A stretch of 64,000 nt of DNA from an uncultured Pluralibacter sp. (GTDB lineage Bacteria > Pseudomonadota > Gammaproteobacteria > Enterobacterales > Enterobacteriaceae), in assembly GCF_913775985.1 (NCBI RefSeq), contig NZ_CAJYMB010000106.1, forward strand, positions 1 through 64,000, written 5' to 3'. Positions 1-10,180 of the stretch are shown here, piece by piece. The notes below the pieces were generated by a model. It did no database searches. It had not been told where the DNA came from and worked only from the letters and a program-made list of their open reading frames with translations. The position numbers and the translations under genes are program-made. The number at the start of each line of letters is the position of its first letter. Position 1 is the first letter of the stretch.

Positions 1-299
1 AGCATCAGAAACAACAGCATTTTGATTTCGCTGTGGCCGGCGACCTTAACCAGCCAGCTGCCCATCTGCGTCGCCACGCCGGTGCGCACCAGGCCATCGC
101 CAATGATGAACAGCGCCGCAATCAGGATAACGTTAGGATCGCTAAAGCCAGAAAAGGCTTCGCTCAGGGTTAACGTGCCGCTCAGCACGAAAGCCACGAT
201 GATTAGCAGAGCAACCGCATCCATGCGGACTTTACCGGTGGCAAATAGCACAACTGCCGCAGCAAGCAGGCAGAGCACCCAAATGAGTTCACCGTTCAC
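1..299 (-). CDS. yfbS: SLC13/TrkA-C family transporter YfbS, N-terminal part
   Basis: Only the first 99 codons are inside the window; the gene continues beyond position 1. The reading begins with GTG at 299 ([12 protein letters not shown]) and runs through two or three hydrophobic segments, then the conserved stretch [20 protein letters not shown] typical of the divalent anion/sodium symporter family. E. coli YfbS starts with the same residues (MNGELIWVL), which supports the GTG start; an AAGGA motif lies about 9 nt upstream, and an ATG 6 nt further upstream is out of frame and closes at once. Inner-membrane permease of unknown substrate. It lies downstream of hxpA on the same strand, as in E. 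coli. Confidence 0.9.
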   Translation of the reverse strand, partial: MNGELIWVLCLLAAAVVLFATGKVRMDAVALLIIVAFVLSGTLTLSEAFSGFSDPNVILIAALFIIGDGLVRTGVATQMGSWLVKVAGHSEIKMLLFLM

Positions 300-362
300 A
301 GCGTCATCCTTGTCAAAAATACAGTTTAAGAATCCCCGCCGCGGCGGGGTAAACAATCAGTC

Positions 363-1033
363 TCAAGCCCGGCGCTGCACCTGCACGCTGCCGTCATCCT
401 CTTTGCGCAGCGCAATCTGCTCCAGCGACGTCAGCACAAAATCGACTTCGTCAAGCCGGGGCGCGTCGGCAGGCACGTTAACGGCAATAACCCTGCAGCC
501 CGCAGCCAGTCCCGAAAGCACGCCGGCAGCGGCGTCTTCCACTACCGCGCAGTCGGAAGGTGCCAGCCCTAATAACCTCGCCCCCAGCAGATAAGCATCC
601 GGCTCGGGCTTGCCATGGGTAACCTGTTCTGCAGTAACAAAGACTTTCGGCTGCGGCAGGCCTGCCGCAGCGTGGCGCGCGTGGGCAACCGGCACCGAAC
701 CTGAGGTAACGATCGCCCAGGGGATCTGCTGCGCGTCGAGATAGCGTAAAAGCGCCAGCGCGCCGGGCAGCGCGGCGATACCATCTACATCCCGTGCTTC
801 AACCGTTTCAAGCCACCGATATTCTTCCTGAATCTGCGCCTCGCTGTATCCAACAAGGAAGTGGCGCAGGGAAGTTATCGCCTGCTTGCCGTGAATAAAG
901 GCGAGCACGTCGTCGTGGCCAAGGCCGTGACGATCGGCCCAGCGGCACCAGGCCTGCTCAACCACCGGCAGCGAATCCACCAGCGTTCCATCAAGATCGA
1001 ATAAAAAGCCTTTGCACTCCAGAATAGCCTCCA

Positions 1034-1034
<1 letters not shown>
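363..1034 (-). CDS. hxpA: HAD-family sugar phosphatase HxpA (YfbT)
   Basis: Cytosolic haloacid-dehalogenase-like phosphatase of 223 residues that in E. coli dephosphorylates hexose phosphates and related sugars. HAD motif I is plain at residues 12-18 (FDLDGTL: nucleophile D13, acid D15); motif II is the VTSGS stretch, motif III the lysine in GKPEPDAY and motif IV VVEDAAAG. Length matches the E. coli protein (216). The start ATG overlaps the yfbU stop by one base (TGATG), so the two are probably translationally coupled. Identification is by sequence similarity and identical gene neighbourhood. Confidence 0.93.
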
Positions 1035-1531
<497 letters not shown>

Positions 1532-1570
1532 TTACCACTCCTTTACGTGTGTCGCGCCGGGCTAAAAAAA

Positions 1571-1600
1571 GAAGGCGCATAAACTATGCGCCTTCTTTTA
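1571..1600 (-). terminator. Rho-independent terminator after yfbV
   Basis: Perfect 11-bp inverted repeat (arms 1571-1581 and 1585-1595, loop AAC). On the minus strand it is followed by a run of T's (complement of the A-run at 1564-1570). It sits between the yfbV stop and the yfbU start, so it should end yfbV transcripts; the A/T tails on both sides may make it work in both directions. Confidence 0.85.
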
Positions 1601-1620
1601 TATGCGTTTTCGGGGGTGGA

Positions 1621-2073
1621 TTACAAATCATCGAGGAAAGTTTTATCCAGTTGTTTGAAGGCGCGCTTAAGCGTGTCAGCCAGTGCCTGGTAATCCGGCT
1701 TACCTTCAACGGGAGCCAGCGCCTGTCCGGCCTCTTCTAGCCTGCCGCGCACTTCATAGAACCAGCTCAGGATCGTCGGCGGCAGCGGCGTTACCGAGCG
1801 TTTGCCGAGCCACCACAGCCCCTGCATCGGCAAGCTCAGTGCAAACAGCGCGGTTGCGACCGCCGGCCCCAGGTGACCGCCCAGCGCTATCTGCCAGCTG
1901 AGGGTAAACACCGCCAGCGGCGGCATAAAGCGAATGGCGTAGCGCGTGGCGCGGATCGTGCGATTCTCAACAAAGATCGGCGCGAGGCGCTTGTCCAGGG
2001 GCCACGTCTTTGCATAGTGCTGCCCGCGGCGGAACAGACTAAAAAAATTGACCGGACTTTCGGGTGTCGACAT
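1621..2073 (-). CDS. yfbV: UPF0208 inner-membrane protein YfbV
   Basis: Protein of 150 residues with two adjacent hydrophobic segments (about residues 50-90: [16 protein letters not shown] and [14 protein letters not shown]), the layout of E. coli YfbV. In E. coli YfbV helps keep the Ter macrodomain insulated from flanking chromosome regions; the mechanism is not settled. Transcribed divergently from ackA, as in E. coli and Salmonella, and closed by its own terminator. Confidence 0.92.
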   Translation of the reverse strand: MSTPESPVNFFSLFRRGQHYAKTWPLDKRLAPIFVENRTIRATRYAIRFMPPLAVFTLSWQIALGGHLGPAVATALFALSLPMQGLWWLGKRSVTPLPPTILSWFYEVRGRLEEAGQALAPVEGKPDYQALADTLKRAFKQLDKTFLDDL

Positions 2074-2412
2074 GGCGTTACCTCAACTCCACAGATAAAA
2101 ATTCAAAAAAATATACAAAACAACAACTCAATATGACAACGTTCAAAAGATTTTGGCAAGGATTGGACAATCGGGTATTCTGTGCCGCCTGGAATGGGCA
2201 TAGATCCACCCGCATAAGTTAGTAGATTAATGCATAATCCAGCACTGCCTGAGAATTGTGCAAAACTGGATGGTAACCCATCCCTTTTTCTCTCGTCATG
2301 CCGATAAATGTCCCGGGCATGATGTTAATCATAAATGTCAGCGTCATGATGCGCTACGCTCTTAGACTGACTGACGTTTTTTTAGCCATTTAAGATAAAA
2401 GTAGGTACTTCC
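2074..2412. promoter_or_regulatory. yfbV-ackA divergent promoter region
   Basis: 339 bases without a gene, carrying the promoters of yfbV (leftward) and ackA (rightward). The ackA-proximal half contains TGTTAATCATAAATGTCA at 2323-2340, which resembles an ArcA box (GTTAAT-like repeats); ackA-pta is known to respond to oxygen regulators in E. coli. The ackA ribosome site is weak (GTAGG/TACTT just before ATG 2413). I did not fix -10/-35 boxes with confidence. Confidence 0.4.
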
Positions 2413-3615
2413 ATGTCGAGTAAGTTAGTGCTGGTTCTGAACTGCGGTAGCTCTTCGCTGAAATTTGCAATCATTGATGCCAGCAACGGTGAAGAGTTCC
2501 TTTCTGGTTTATCCGAATGTTTCCATCTTCCGGAAGCGCGCATCAAGTGGAAAATGGACGGGAGCAAACACGAAGCCGCACTGGGTGCAGGCGCTGCTCA
2601 CAGCGAAGCGCTGAACTTTATCGTTAACACGATTCTGGCACAAAAACCAGAACTGTCTGCCCAGCTGACCGCAATTGGTCACCGTATCGTTCACGGCGGT
2701 GAAAAATATACCCGCTCCGTGGTTATTGACGACACTGTGATTCAGGGCATCAAAGATTCTGCCTCTTTCGCCCCGCTGCACAACCCGGCTCACCTGATTG
2801 GTATCGCTGAAGCGCTGAAATCCTTCCCGAACCTGAAAGATAAAAACGTTGCCGTATTCGACACCGCTTTCCATCAGACCATGCCGGAAGAGTCTTACCT
2901 TTATGCCCTGCCGTACAGCCTGTACAAAGAGCACGGCATCCGCCGCTACGGCGCGCACGGCACCAGCCACTTCTACGTGACTCAGGAAGCCGCGAAAGTG
3001 CTGAACAAGCCGGTTGAAGAGCTGAACATCATCACCTGCCACCTCGGCAACGGCGGTTCCGTTTCCGCAATCCGCAATGGCAAGTGTGTAGATACCTCTA
3101 TGGGGCTGACCCCGCTGGAAGGTCTGGTCATGGGTACCCGCTCTGGCGACATCGATCCGGCTATCATCTTCCACCTGCACGACACGCTGGGCATGAGCGT
3201 TGACGCCATCAACAAGATGCTGACCAAAGAGTCTGGCCTGCTGGGTCTGACCGAAGTGACCAGCGACTGCCGCTACGTTGAAGATAACTACGCGACTAAA
3301 GAAGACGCCAAGCGCGCGATGGACGTTTACTGCCACCGCCTGGCGAAATACATCGGTGCTTACACCGCGCTGATGGACGGCCGTCTGGATGCGGTAGTCT
3401 TCACCGGCGGCATCGGTGAAAACGCGGCGATGGTTCGCGAGCTCTCCCTCGGCAAGCTCGGCGTGCTGGGCTTTGAAGTCGATCACGACCGCAACCTGGC
3501 TGCCCGCTTCGGCAAGTCCGGCTTCATCAATAAAGAAGGCACCCGCCCGGCCGTGGTCATCCCGACCAACGAAGAGCTGGTTATCGCTCAAGACGCCGCT
3601 CGCCTGACTGCTTAA
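2413..3615 (+). CDS. ackA: acetate kinase AckA
   Basis: Cytosolic enzyme converting acetyl phosphate + ADP to acetate + ATP, the energy-yielding step of the Pta-AckA overflow pathway. 400 residues, the family length. Visible motifs: acetokinase signature 1 with N10-CGSSS, signature 2 GHRIVHGG around R91, the catalytic Asp in VFDTAFHQT (D150) and RYGAHGTSH around 178-186; phosphate-binding [10 protein letters not shown] near the C-terminus. Followed by pta 78 nt downstream across a hairpin, the classical ackA-pta arrangement. Confidence 0.98.
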   Translation: MSSKLVLVLNCGSSSLKFAIIDASNGEEFLSGLSECFHLPEARIKWKMDGSKHEAALGAGAAHSEALNFIVNTILAQKPELSAQLTAIGHRIVHGGEKYTRSVVIDDTVIQGIKDSASFAPLHNPAHLIGIAEALKSFPNLKDKNVAVFDTAFHQTMPEESYLYALPYSLYKEHGIRRYGAHGTSHFYVTQEAAKVLNKPVEELNIITCHLGNGGSVSAIRNGKCVDTSMGLTPLEGLVMGTRSGDIDPAIIFHLHDTLGMSVDAINKMLTKESGLLGLTEVTSDCRYVEDNYATKEDAKRAMDVYCHRLAKYIGAYTALMDGRLDAVVFTGGIGENAAMVRELSLGKLGVLGFEVDHDRNLAARFGKSGFINKEGTRPAVVIPTNEELVIAQDAARLTA

Positions 3616-3622
3616 TCTCTAA

Positions 3623-3650
3623 ACCGCCAGCCCCCGCTGGCGGTTCTGTT
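3623..3650 (+). terminator. ackA-pta intergenic hairpin (attenuating terminator)
   Basis: Nine-bp perfect stem (3623-3631 and 3636-3644, loop CCCC) followed by a T-rich stretch (TTCTGTTTTGT) 10 nt after the ackA stop. It probably ends part of the ackA transcripts while the rest read through into pta. Confidence 0.75.
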
Positions 3651-3693
3651 TTGTCTCCCGTCCCGCTCCTGCGGCACCGAAAGAGGATAAATC

Positions 3694-5841
3694 ATGTCCC
3701 GTACCATTATGCTGATCCCGACCGGAACCAGCGTCGGCCTGACCAGCGTCAGCCTTGGCGTCATCCGCGCTATGGAACGTCAGGGCGTTCGCCTGAGCGT
3801 CTTTAAACCTATCGCCCAGCCGCGCACCGGCGGCGATGCGCCGGATCAGACCACCACCATCGTTCGTGCGAACTCCCATTTGCCGGCCGCCGAGCCGCTG
3901 AAAATGAGCCACGTCGAGTCTCTGCTCTCCAGCAACCAGAAAGACGTGCTGATGGAAGAGATCATTGCCAACTATCACGCCAATGCAAAAGATGCGGAAG
4001 TTGTGCTGGTTGAAGGCCTGGTACCGACCCGCAAACACCAGTTTGCGCAGTCCCTGAACTATGAAATCGCCAAAACCCTGAATGCGGAAATCGTGTTCGT
4101 CATGTCTCAGGGCACCGACACCCAGGAACAGCTGAACGAGCGCCTCGAGCTGACCCGCAGCAGCTTTGGCGGCATCAAAAACAGCAACATCACCGGCGTT
4201 ATCATCAACAAACTGAATGCTCCGGTTGACGAGCAGGGCCGCACCCGCCCTGACCTGTCCGAGATTTTCGACGACTCTTCTTCCAAAGCGAAAGTGGTTA
4301 AAATCGATCCGGTCGCGCTGAAAGCCTCCAGCCCGCTGCCGGTGCTGGCTACGGTACCGTGGAGCTTCGATCTGATCGCCACTCGCGCTATCGATATGGC
4401 CCGCCACCTGAACGCCACTGTCGTTAACGAAGGCGACATCAACACCCGCCGCGTGAAGTCCGTGACTTTCTGCGCCCGCAGCATTCCTCACATGCTGGAG
4501 CATTTCCGCGCTGGCTCTCTGCTGGTCACCTCTGCGGATCGTCCTGACGTGCTGGTTGCCGCCTGCCTCGCCGCCATGAACGGCGTTGAGATTGGCGCCA
4601 TCCTGCTGACCGGCGGCTATGAAATGGACGCCCGCATCAGCAAGCTGTGCGAGCGCGCATTCGCGACCGGCCTGCCGGTATTTATGGTGAACACCAACAC
4701 CTGGCAGACCTCGCTGAGCCTGCAGAGCTTCAATCTCGAAGTTCCTGCCGACGACCATCAGCGTATCGAAAAAGTGCAGGAATATGTGGCAAGCCACATC
4801 GACGCAAGCTGGATCGAATCCCTGACCGCCACCTCCGAGCGCAGCCGCCGCCTCTCTCCGCCGGCATTCCGCTATGAGCTGACCGAGCTGGCGCGTAAAG
4901 CGGGCAAGCGCGTCGTGCTGCCGGAAGGCGACGAGCCGCGTACCGTAAAAGCGGCATCTATCTGCGCCGAGCGTGGTATTGCCACCTGCGTACTGCTGGG
5001 CAACCCGGATGAAATCACCCGCGTTGCGGCCGACCAGGGCGTTGAACTGGGCGCCGGTATCGAAATCGTCGATCCTGAAGTGGTTCGCGAAAGCTACGTT
5101 GCACGCCTGGTCGAGCTGCGTAAGAACAAGGGCATGACCGAAGCGGTTGCCCGCGAACAGCTGGAAGATAACGTGGTGCTCGGCACCATGATGCTTGAGC
5201 AGAATGAAGTTGACGGCCTGGTTTCCGGCGCGGTTCACACCACTGCCAACACCATCCGTCCGCCGCTGCAGCTGATCAAAACAGCGCCGGGCAGCTCGCT
5301 GGTGTCGTCCGTGTTTTTCATGCTGCTGCCGGAACAGGTTTACGTTTACGGCGACTGCGCCATCAACCCGGATCCGACCGCAGAACAGCTGGCCGAAATC
5401 GCCATTCAGTCTGCCGATTCCGCCAAAGCCTTCGGTATCGACCCGCGCGTGGCCATGCTCTCCTACTCCACCGGGAACTCCGGTGCCGGTAGCGACGTTG
5501 AGAAAGTGCGCGAAGCAACCCGCCTGGCGCAGGAAAAACGTCCGGATCTGGTTATCGACGGTCCGCTGCAGTACGACGCCGCAGTTATGGCTGACGTTGC
5601 GAAGTCCAAAGCGCCGAACTCTCCGGTTGCCGGCCGCGCTACCGTGTTCATCTTCCCGGATCTGAACACCGGTAACACCACGTATAAAGCGGTGCAGCGC
5701 TCTGCTGACCTGATCTCCATCGGGCCGATGCTGCAGGGTATGCGCAAGCCGGTTAACGACCTGTCCCGCGGTGCACTGGTTGACGATATCGTCTACACCA
5801 TCGCCCTGACGGCGATTCAGTCGGCTCAGCAGCAGCAGTAA
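3694..5841 (+). CDS. pta: phosphate acetyltransferase Pta
   Basis: Makes acetyl phosphate + CoA from acetyl-CoA + phosphate. 715 residues, the long enterobacterial form: an N-terminal P-loop-like domain (about 1-230, [18 protein letters not shown]; BioD/CobQ-like), a middle DRTGG domain (about 230-350) and the C-terminal catalytic phosphotransacetylase domain (about 390-712, with [16 protein letters not shown] and [16 protein letters not shown]). AAAGAGG lies 8 nt before the ATG. Cotranscribed with ackA in part and closed by a strong hairpin. Confidence 0.98.
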   Translation: MSRTIMLIPTGTSVGLTSVSLGVIRAMERQGVRLSVFKPIAQPRTGGDAPDQTTTIVRANSHLPAAEPLKMSHVESLLSSNQKDVLMEEIIANYHANAKDAEVVLVEGLVPTRKHQFAQSLNYEIAKTLNAEIVFVMSQGTDTQEQLNERLELTRSSFGGIKNSNITGVIINKLNAPVDEQGRTRPDLSEIFDDSSSKAKVVKIDPVALKASSPLPVLATVPWSFDLIATRAIDMARHLNATVVNEGDINTRRVKSVTFCARSIPHMLEHFRAGSLLVTSADRPDVLVAACLAAMNGVEIGAILLTGGYEMDARISKLCERAFATGLPVFMVNTNTWQTSLSLQSFNLEVPADDHQRIEKVQEYVASHIDASWIESLTATSERSRRLSPPAFRYELTELARKAGKRVVLPEGDEPRTVKAASICAERGIATCVLLGNPDEITRVAADQGVELGAGIEIVDPEVVRESYVARLVELRKNKGMTEAVAREQLEDNVVLGTMMLEQNEVDGLVSGAVHTTANTIRPPLQLIKTAPGSSLVSSVFFMLLPEQVYVYGDCAINPDPTAEQLAEIAIQSADSAKAFGIDPRVAMLSYSTGNSGAGSDVEKVREATRLAQEKRPDLVIDGPLQYDAAVMADVAKSKAPNSPVAGRATVFIFPDLNTGNTTYKAVQRSADLISIGPMLQGMRKPVNDLSRGALVDDIVYTIALTAIQSAQQQQ

Positions 5842-5867
5842 CAGCATCTGAATCAACGCTGATAATA

Positions 5868-5895
5868 ATGCCGGTCACGCTGACCGGCATTTTTT
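5868..5895 (+). terminator. pta terminator
   Basis: Perfect 10-bp stem (5868-5877 with 5881-5890, loop CGC) followed by TTTTT, 27 nt after the pta stop: a canonical Rho-independent terminator for ackA-pta. Confidence 0.92.
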
Positions 5896-5919
5896 ATATC
5901 TGAACCGCCCGGCATATAA

Positions 5920-5948
5920 AAAAGGGACGTGCAGAACACGCCCCTTTT
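5920..5948 (-). terminator. terminator of the PTS-transketolase operon
   Basis: Inverted repeat with arms 5920-5931 and 5937-5948 (one G-T pair) followed on the minus strand by a T-run. It lies 24 nt beyond the stop of the last gene of the leftward PTS-transketolase operon and converges with the pta terminator. Confidence 0.85.
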
Positions 5949-5971
5949 CTCTTTGGCTTACGGTAAAAATG

Positions 5972-6925
5972 CTATAGCAGCTCCCGCGCCGCTTTCACAA
6001 TGTCCTCCGCCGTCAGCCCGTACTCCCGCTGTAAAAAGTCCTGGGTGCCCACCTGCCCGTAGCGCTCTTTCACACCAACCCGGCGCATCGGCACGGGACA
6101 TGTCTCTACCAGCACTTCCGCTACCGCCGAGCCCAGCCCGTTATGGATGCTGTGGTTTTCGCAGGTGACGATACGCCCGGTTTTCTCAGCGTAGTTTTTC
6201 ACCAGCATCCGGTCGATAGGTTTCAGGGTAAACATATCAATCACCGCCGCGCTGACGCCTTCCTGCGCCAGGCGTCGGGCAGCCTCAAGGGCTTCTGCAA
6301 CCATAATGCCGTTGGCAATCAGGGTAATGTCGTCCCCTTCGCGCAGGACGTTGCCTTTGCCAATGGTGAACGTGGAGCCTTCTTGATAAATAGCCGGCGC
6401 CTGCTTGCGGATAGTGCGAACCCAGTAGAAACCCTCAAGCTCGCTGAGTTGCTCGAGGATCGCCCGGAACATGGTCGCATCGGTAACCTCCAGCACCACT
6501 GAGTGTGCCAGCCCGCGCACGATGCCCATATCTTCGAACGACATGTGGGTTCCGCCATTGTGGCAGGCGGTCACCCCAGCATCGGAGGCAATTACCTTGA
6601 CGTTTGCCCGCTGATAGTCAAGAGACATAAACAGCTGGTCGAAGCAGCGGCGGCTGGCGAATGCGGTGAAAGTATGAACAAACGGCTTGCGCCCGGTGAG
6701 CGACAGTCCGGCGGCGGTGCCGATTACGTTAGCCTCCATGATGCCGCAGTTAATTACCGCCTGCGGATACTGTTTCTGCACCGCGTCCATTGCCATCGAG
6801 CTCATCAGGTCGGCCTCAAGGGCTATAATGCCGCTGCGGGCCTCCGCCTGTTCGGCCACAAACCCGGCATACACCTTGCGCATCTCCACGCTGTCTTTTT
6901 GTCCTGCGGGTGCAAGCTTAATCAT
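5972..6925 (-). CDS. transketolase, C-terminal subunit
   Basis: 317 residues matching the pyrimidine-binding and C-terminal domains of transketolase; together with the upstream gene it makes a two-chain enzyme that should transfer two-carbon ketol units between sugar phosphates using thiamine diphosphate. Visible: MEANVIGTAAGLSLTGRKPF (about 62-81), with the glutamate expected to activate the cofactor, and the GTHMSFEDMGIVRG loop. Start chosen at ATG 6925 (MIKLAPAGQKDS) because GGAGG lies 6 nt upstream and family members begin there; it overlaps the N-subunit stop by 8 nt. An upstream in-frame start at 6955 would add ten unmatched residues. Salmonella carries a similar cluster beside pta. Confidence 0.9.
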   Translation of the reverse strand: MIKLAPAGQKDSVEMRKVYAGFVAEQAEARSGIIALEADLMSSMAMDAVQKQYPQAVINCGIMEANVIGTAAGLSLTGRKPFVHTFTAFASRRCFDQLFMSLDYQRANVKVIASDAGVTACHNGGTHMSFEDMGIVRGLAHSVVLEVTDATMFRAILEQLSELEGFYWVRTIRKQAPAIYQEGSTFTIGKGNVLREGDDITLIANGIMVAEALEAARRLAQEGVSAAVIDMFTLKPIDRMLVKNYAEKTGRIVTCENHSIHNGLGSAVAEVLVETCPVPMRRVGVKERYGQVGTQDFLQREYGLTAEDIVKAARELL

Positions 6926-7751
6926 GGGCGGCCTCCAGCTGCGCGATAGTTTCATTGATCGTATTGGTCATCTCCAGGGTCAGCCGCAGATGGTGCGAGT
7001 TGCTGAGCTGCTCCAGGAACGGCACGCCCTGCCCTTTAATACTGTCGAGAATAACCACCTTGGGCCGCGCATCGTCGGCGGGAACAGGCTTCACCGCGGC
7101 CAGCAGGCCGGGAATGTCATCGCCTTTGACTGTTACTGCTTCAAAGCCGAAGGCGCTGAATTTTTCTGCCAGATTAAACGGGCAGATAATTTCATCCAGC
7201 GTGCCGTCCAGCTGCTGCTTATTCCAGTCGATGAATACCGTCAGATTGTTGAGCCGGTGGTGGGCAATAAACTGGAACGCCTCCCAGCACTGTCCTTCGT
7301 TCAGTTCGCCGTCACCCACGATGCAGAAAACGCGGTTATCGCGCCCGGCCAGCCGGTGCGACAGCGCCATGCCGCCAGCAATCGAGATCCCCTGCCCCAG
7401 CGAGCCGGTGGTGGCATCCACGCCGCGGGTTTTGAGCCGGTCGGGATGGCTCGGCAGGCGGGTACCGTTCTGATTAAGGGTGCTCAGCTCCTCCTGCGGG
7501 AAATAGCCCTTAATCGCGAGGGTGCTGTACAGCGCCGGTCCGGCATGTCCTTTAGACAGCACAAAATAGTCCCTGCCCTGCCAGTCCGGATCGCCCGGAT
7601 CAATGCGCATCACGTCGCCATATAGTACCGCCAGCGTCTCAACCACCGACATGCTGCCGCCGTAGTGGCCAAAGCCGAGCCCGGTGAGGGATTTAAGGGT
7701 CGCGACGCGGATGTCGCGCGCCAGCTGGCTAATTTCAGCTATCGTACTCAT
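6918..7751 (-). CDS. transketolase, N-terminal subunit
   Basis: 277 residues matching the thiamine-diphosphate-binding half of transketolase. The cofactor motif GDGELNEGQCWEAFQFIAHHRLNN (GDG...N type) lies around 144-167, and HYGGSMSVVE, SKGHAGPALY and SLGQGISIAGG are typical of the family. The start ATG shares one base with the stop of the PTS IIC gene (TAATG) and its end overlaps the C-subunit gene by 8 nt, so all three are tightly coupled. The split form implies that the sugar entering by the PTS is fed into pentose-phosphate-type carbon exchange. Confidence 0.9.
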   Translation of the reverse strand: MSTIAEISQLARDIRVATLKSLTGLGFGHYGGSMSVVETLAVLYGDVMRIDPGDPDWQGRDYFVLSKGHAGPALYSTLAIKGYFPQEELSTLNQNGTRLPSHPDRLKTRGVDATTGSLGQGISIAGGMALSHRLAGRDNRVFCIVGDGELNEGQCWEAFQFIAHHRLNNLTVFIDWNKQQLDGTLDEIICPFNLAEKFSAFGFEAVTVKGDDIPGLLAAVKPVPADDARPKVVILDSIKGQGVPFLEQLSNSHHLRLTLEMTNTINETIAQLEAAHD

Positions 7752-9145
7752 TATTTAACTCCTGTATTTTGCGGCGCGTCGCCGGGGGCCGCTTTGCCCT
7801 TCGCCACGTAGTTGAACAGCACCAGCAGGGCAAAAATCGCCACCACCAGGCCAGAGATTGCCAGCGGTGGGAGGTAGCGCGCCAGATTGCCCAGCACGAT
7901 GCCGACGCCGCCGAAGTCCGCATCCGAAAAGGTAGTATTGGCGAAGCCCAGCGCGCCAAGTACGGGCAGCAGCAGCACCGGCAGAAAGGTAATCAGCAGC
8001 CCGTTAGCGAACGCGCCGACCATCGCTCCGCGGCGTCCGCCGGTGGCGTTACCAAAGACGCCTGCGGTTGCGCCAGTGAAGAAGTGAGGTACCACGCCGG
8101 GGAGGATCAGCACCCATTTGAACTGGCCGCAGAGGAACAGGCCCACCAGCCCGCCGAGAAAGCTGAACAGAAAGCCAATCAGTACCGCGTTGGGGGCGTA
8201 CGGGTAAACCACCGGGCAGTCCAGCGCCGGTCGCGCGTTCGGCACCAGCTTCTCAGAAAAGCCGGTAAACGCCGGCACAATCTCCGCCAGGATCAGGCGC
8301 ACGCCTTGGAGGATGATAAACACCCCTGCCGCGAAGGTGATGGCCATGATAATGGCGTACACCAGATAGTGCTGGCCGCCGCTAAATTGCGCTTCGACAT
8401 ACTCCCGCCCGGCGCACACCGCCATGATCAAATAGATGATCATCATGGTCATGGAAATCGAAATAGAGCTGTCGCGCAGGAAGCTGAGGTTTTTCGGCAG
8501 GTTCATCTCTTCGGTCGAGCGCGAACCCTTGCCCACTTTGCTGCCGATCCAGCCCGACAACACGTAGCCGAGCGTGCCGAAATGGCCGAACGCCACGTCG
8601 TCATTGCCGGTGATACGCTGCATATAGCGCTGGGCGATGGCCGGAAAGAAGGCCATGATCATGCCTAAAATTAGCGAGCCGGTGAAGACGAGGCTAATGC
8701 CTTCAAAACCGGCTACCGTCAGAATGACGCCAATCATGCACGCCATATAAAAAGTGTGGTGTCCGGTCAGAAAGATATATTTCAGGCGGGTAAAGCGGGC
8801 AACAATAATATTCGCCACCATGCCAAACGCCATAATCAGCGCGGTAGCCGCGCCGTATTTTTCCAGCGCAATGGAGACGATAGCTTCATTATTGGGAATA
8901 ATGCCCTGAATATTAAAGGCGTGCTCAAACATGCCGCCCAGCGGATTCAGGGAGCTCACCAGCACCCCCGCGCCGCCGCCGAGCACGATAAACCCCAGAA
9001 TGGTTTTTACGGTGCCTTTAACCACGTCAGAGAATGATTTTTTATGCGCCACCAGGCCAATCAGGGCGATAAGCCCCACCAGCACCGAAGGCACTTTCAG
9101 AATATCAACGACAAAATTAAGCGCTTCGAGGATAAACATACCCAT
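7751..9145 (-). CDS. ascorbate-type PTS permease IIC (UlaA/SgaT family)
   Basis: 464-residue polytopic membrane protein of the PTS-L ascorbate (UlaA) superfamily, with about eleven hydrophobic segments (for example LVGLIALIGLVAH, ILGFIVLGGGAGVLVSSL). Expected to carry a sugar or sugar acid across the inner membrane with phosphorylation by the IIB partner. The next gene upstream codes IIB, then IIA. True substrate unknown: UlaA homologues outside the ula operon are often paired with split transketolases, and no UlaD/E/F decarboxylase-epimerase genes are here, so ascorbate itself is unlikely. Confidence 0.9.
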   Translation of the reverse strand: MGMFILEALNFVVDILKVPSVLVGLIALIGLVAHKKSFSDVVKGTVKTILGFIVLGGGAGVLVSSLNPLGGMFEHAFNIQGIIPNNEAIVSIALEKYGAATALIMAFGMVANIIVARFTRLKYIFLTGHHTFYMACMIGVILTVAGFEGISLVFTGSLILGMIMAFFPAIAQRYMQRITGNDDVAFGHFGTLGYVLSGWIGSKVGKGSRSTEEMNLPKNLSFLRDSSISISMTMMIIYLIMAVCAGREYVEAQFSGGQHYLVYAIIMAITFAAGVFIILQGVRLILAEIVPAFTGFSEKLVPNARPALDCPVVYPYAPNAVLIGFLFSFLGGLVGLFLCGQFKWVLILPGVVPHFFTGATAGVFGNATGGRRGAMVGAFANGLLITFLPVLLLPVLGALGFANTTFSDADFGGVGIVLGNLARYLPPLAISGLVVAIFALLVLFNYVAKGKAAPGDAPQNTGVK

Positions 9146-9168
9146 CCCTCACTCAATGCAAAGAGTTA

Positions 9169-9441
9169 TTAGCGGCTGGCAAAATAAGCGGCCAGCTTAT
9201 TTTCCAGCTCGTTGATGTCGATGATGTTATTAATCACCACCAGCTGATCCGCAGGTACGCTGGCGCTTTCGGCAATATCTTTTGCCATCACGAACAGGTC
9301 TGCCGCACCAGGCGTGGCCGAGGAGAGATCTGAATGCTCGACTTCCGCCTCGATATTGAGTTTTTTGAGCACTTTTTTGATATTCATCTCGACCATAAAA
9401 CTGCTGCCGAGGCCGGATCCACAAATCGCCATTATTTTCAT
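9169..9441 (-). CDS. PTS IIB component, ascorbate/lactose-type
   Basis: 90-residue cytosolic phosphocarrier; the P-loop with the phosphorylated cysteine is MKIMAICGSGLGSS (C7), followed by FMVEMNIKKVLKKL, characteristic of UlaB-type IIB. Start placed at ATG 9441, which has GAAGG about 8 nt upstream; the longer reading from 9456 would need TTG and adds five residues not found in relatives. Lies 23 nt before the IIC gene and 79 nt after IIA. Confidence 0.9.
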   Translation of the reverse strand: MKIMAICGSGLGSSFMVEMNIKKVLKKLNIEAEVEHSDLSSATPGAADLFVMAKDIAESASVPADQLVVINNIIDINELENKLAAYFASR

Positions 9442-9520
9442 TATTGTCACCTTCAAAGTAGAGTTGGTCCGCTCCTTTCATAATGAAAAGAGTGAGGTTC
9501 AGGATTAAAAAATAAAAAAA

Positions 9521-9964
9521 TCAGAAGCGGTTAATAATGTTTTTAATTTCCTCCAGGGTTTGCGCCTGATGCAGCTGCTGTAAATCCTCGTCGCTGGAAA
9601 ATAACTCCGCGAGAGCTGAAATCATTTCGATATGGCTGTGCCGGTCCGGTGCGGCCAGCATAATAATCACATCCACCGGCGCATCCTCCGCTGCGCCGAA
9701 GCTGACGCCCTCGCGCAGCTTGAGCAGCGACAGTCCCAGGCCGTTGGCCCCCTCTTCCGGACGCGCGTGCGGCATCGCCAGTCCCGGCGCCAGTACGTAG
9801 TAAGGCCCGAGCTTCTGGTGCTGCTCGATAATTGCCGCGACGTACTCCGGATCGATAATTTTCGCCTGCAGCAGCGGGCGGGCGCAGATGTCCAGCGCCT
9901 CCTGCCAGCTGGCAACCTTCTCCTGCACGTTAATGGTGCCATCGTGGATCCAGGTGCTTAACAT
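9521..9964 (-). CDS. PTS IIA component, mannitol/fructose/ascorbate type
   Basis: 147-residue cytosolic IIA domain protein. The phospho-accepting histidine is H66 in APGLAMPHARPEEGA, the family signature; VSFGAAEDAPVDVIIMLAAPD is the second conserved block. Start placed at ATG 9964 with AGGAG about 8 nt upstream; a longer in-frame reading to 9994 adds ten residues without a better ribosome site. First gene of the five-gene operon IIA-IIB-IIC-tktN-tktC, directly downstream of the LacI-type operator pair. Confidence 0.9.
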   Translation of the reverse strand: MLSTWIHDGTINVQEKVASWQEALDICARPLLQAKIIDPEYVAAIIEQHQKLGPYYVLAPGLAMPHARPEEGANGLGLSLLKLREGVSFGAAEDAPVDVIIMLAAPDRHSHIEMISALAELFSSDEDLQQLHQAQTLEEIKNIINRF

Positions 9965-10038
9965 TGTTCTCTCCTGCTTCGGGAAGGTGAACAAACCTTA
10001 TGCAAGCTGGCAGTAACTATCCGTGACTATCCTCACAA

Positions 10039-10087
10039 AGATAGCGCTACCAAAAAAGCGCGTGATGGATTTGTGATAGCGCTATCA
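10039..10087. promoter_or_regulatory. pair of LacI-type operators between PTS operon and its regulator
   Basis: TGATAGCGCTATCA at 10074-10087 is a perfect 14-bp palindrome, and AGATAGCGCTACCA at 10039-10052 is a second copy with the same GATAGCGCTA core. Their centres are 35 bp apart. They lie in the 216-bp gap between IIA and the divergent LacI-family gene, where such a repressor would act on both promoters. Binding is inferred from the symmetry and position. Confidence 0.75.
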
Positions 10088-10180
10088 AAAACAATGCATC
10101 GCGGATTATCTGAACAAAAGCAGGGTATTCCGGCGTATACTACGCGTCCCTTTACTACGCGATATAACTCAGGAAGCTCC

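Noticed and set aside
2509-3591. 360-codon open frame antisense to ackA
   Set aside because: Low-complexity composition and full overlap with the certain ackA gene.
3619-5856. Very long open frame (745 codons) antisense to pta
   Set aside because: Mirrors pta codon structure in a GC-rich gene; Arg/Gly/His/Gln-rich with no recognisable domain. Shadow of a real gene.
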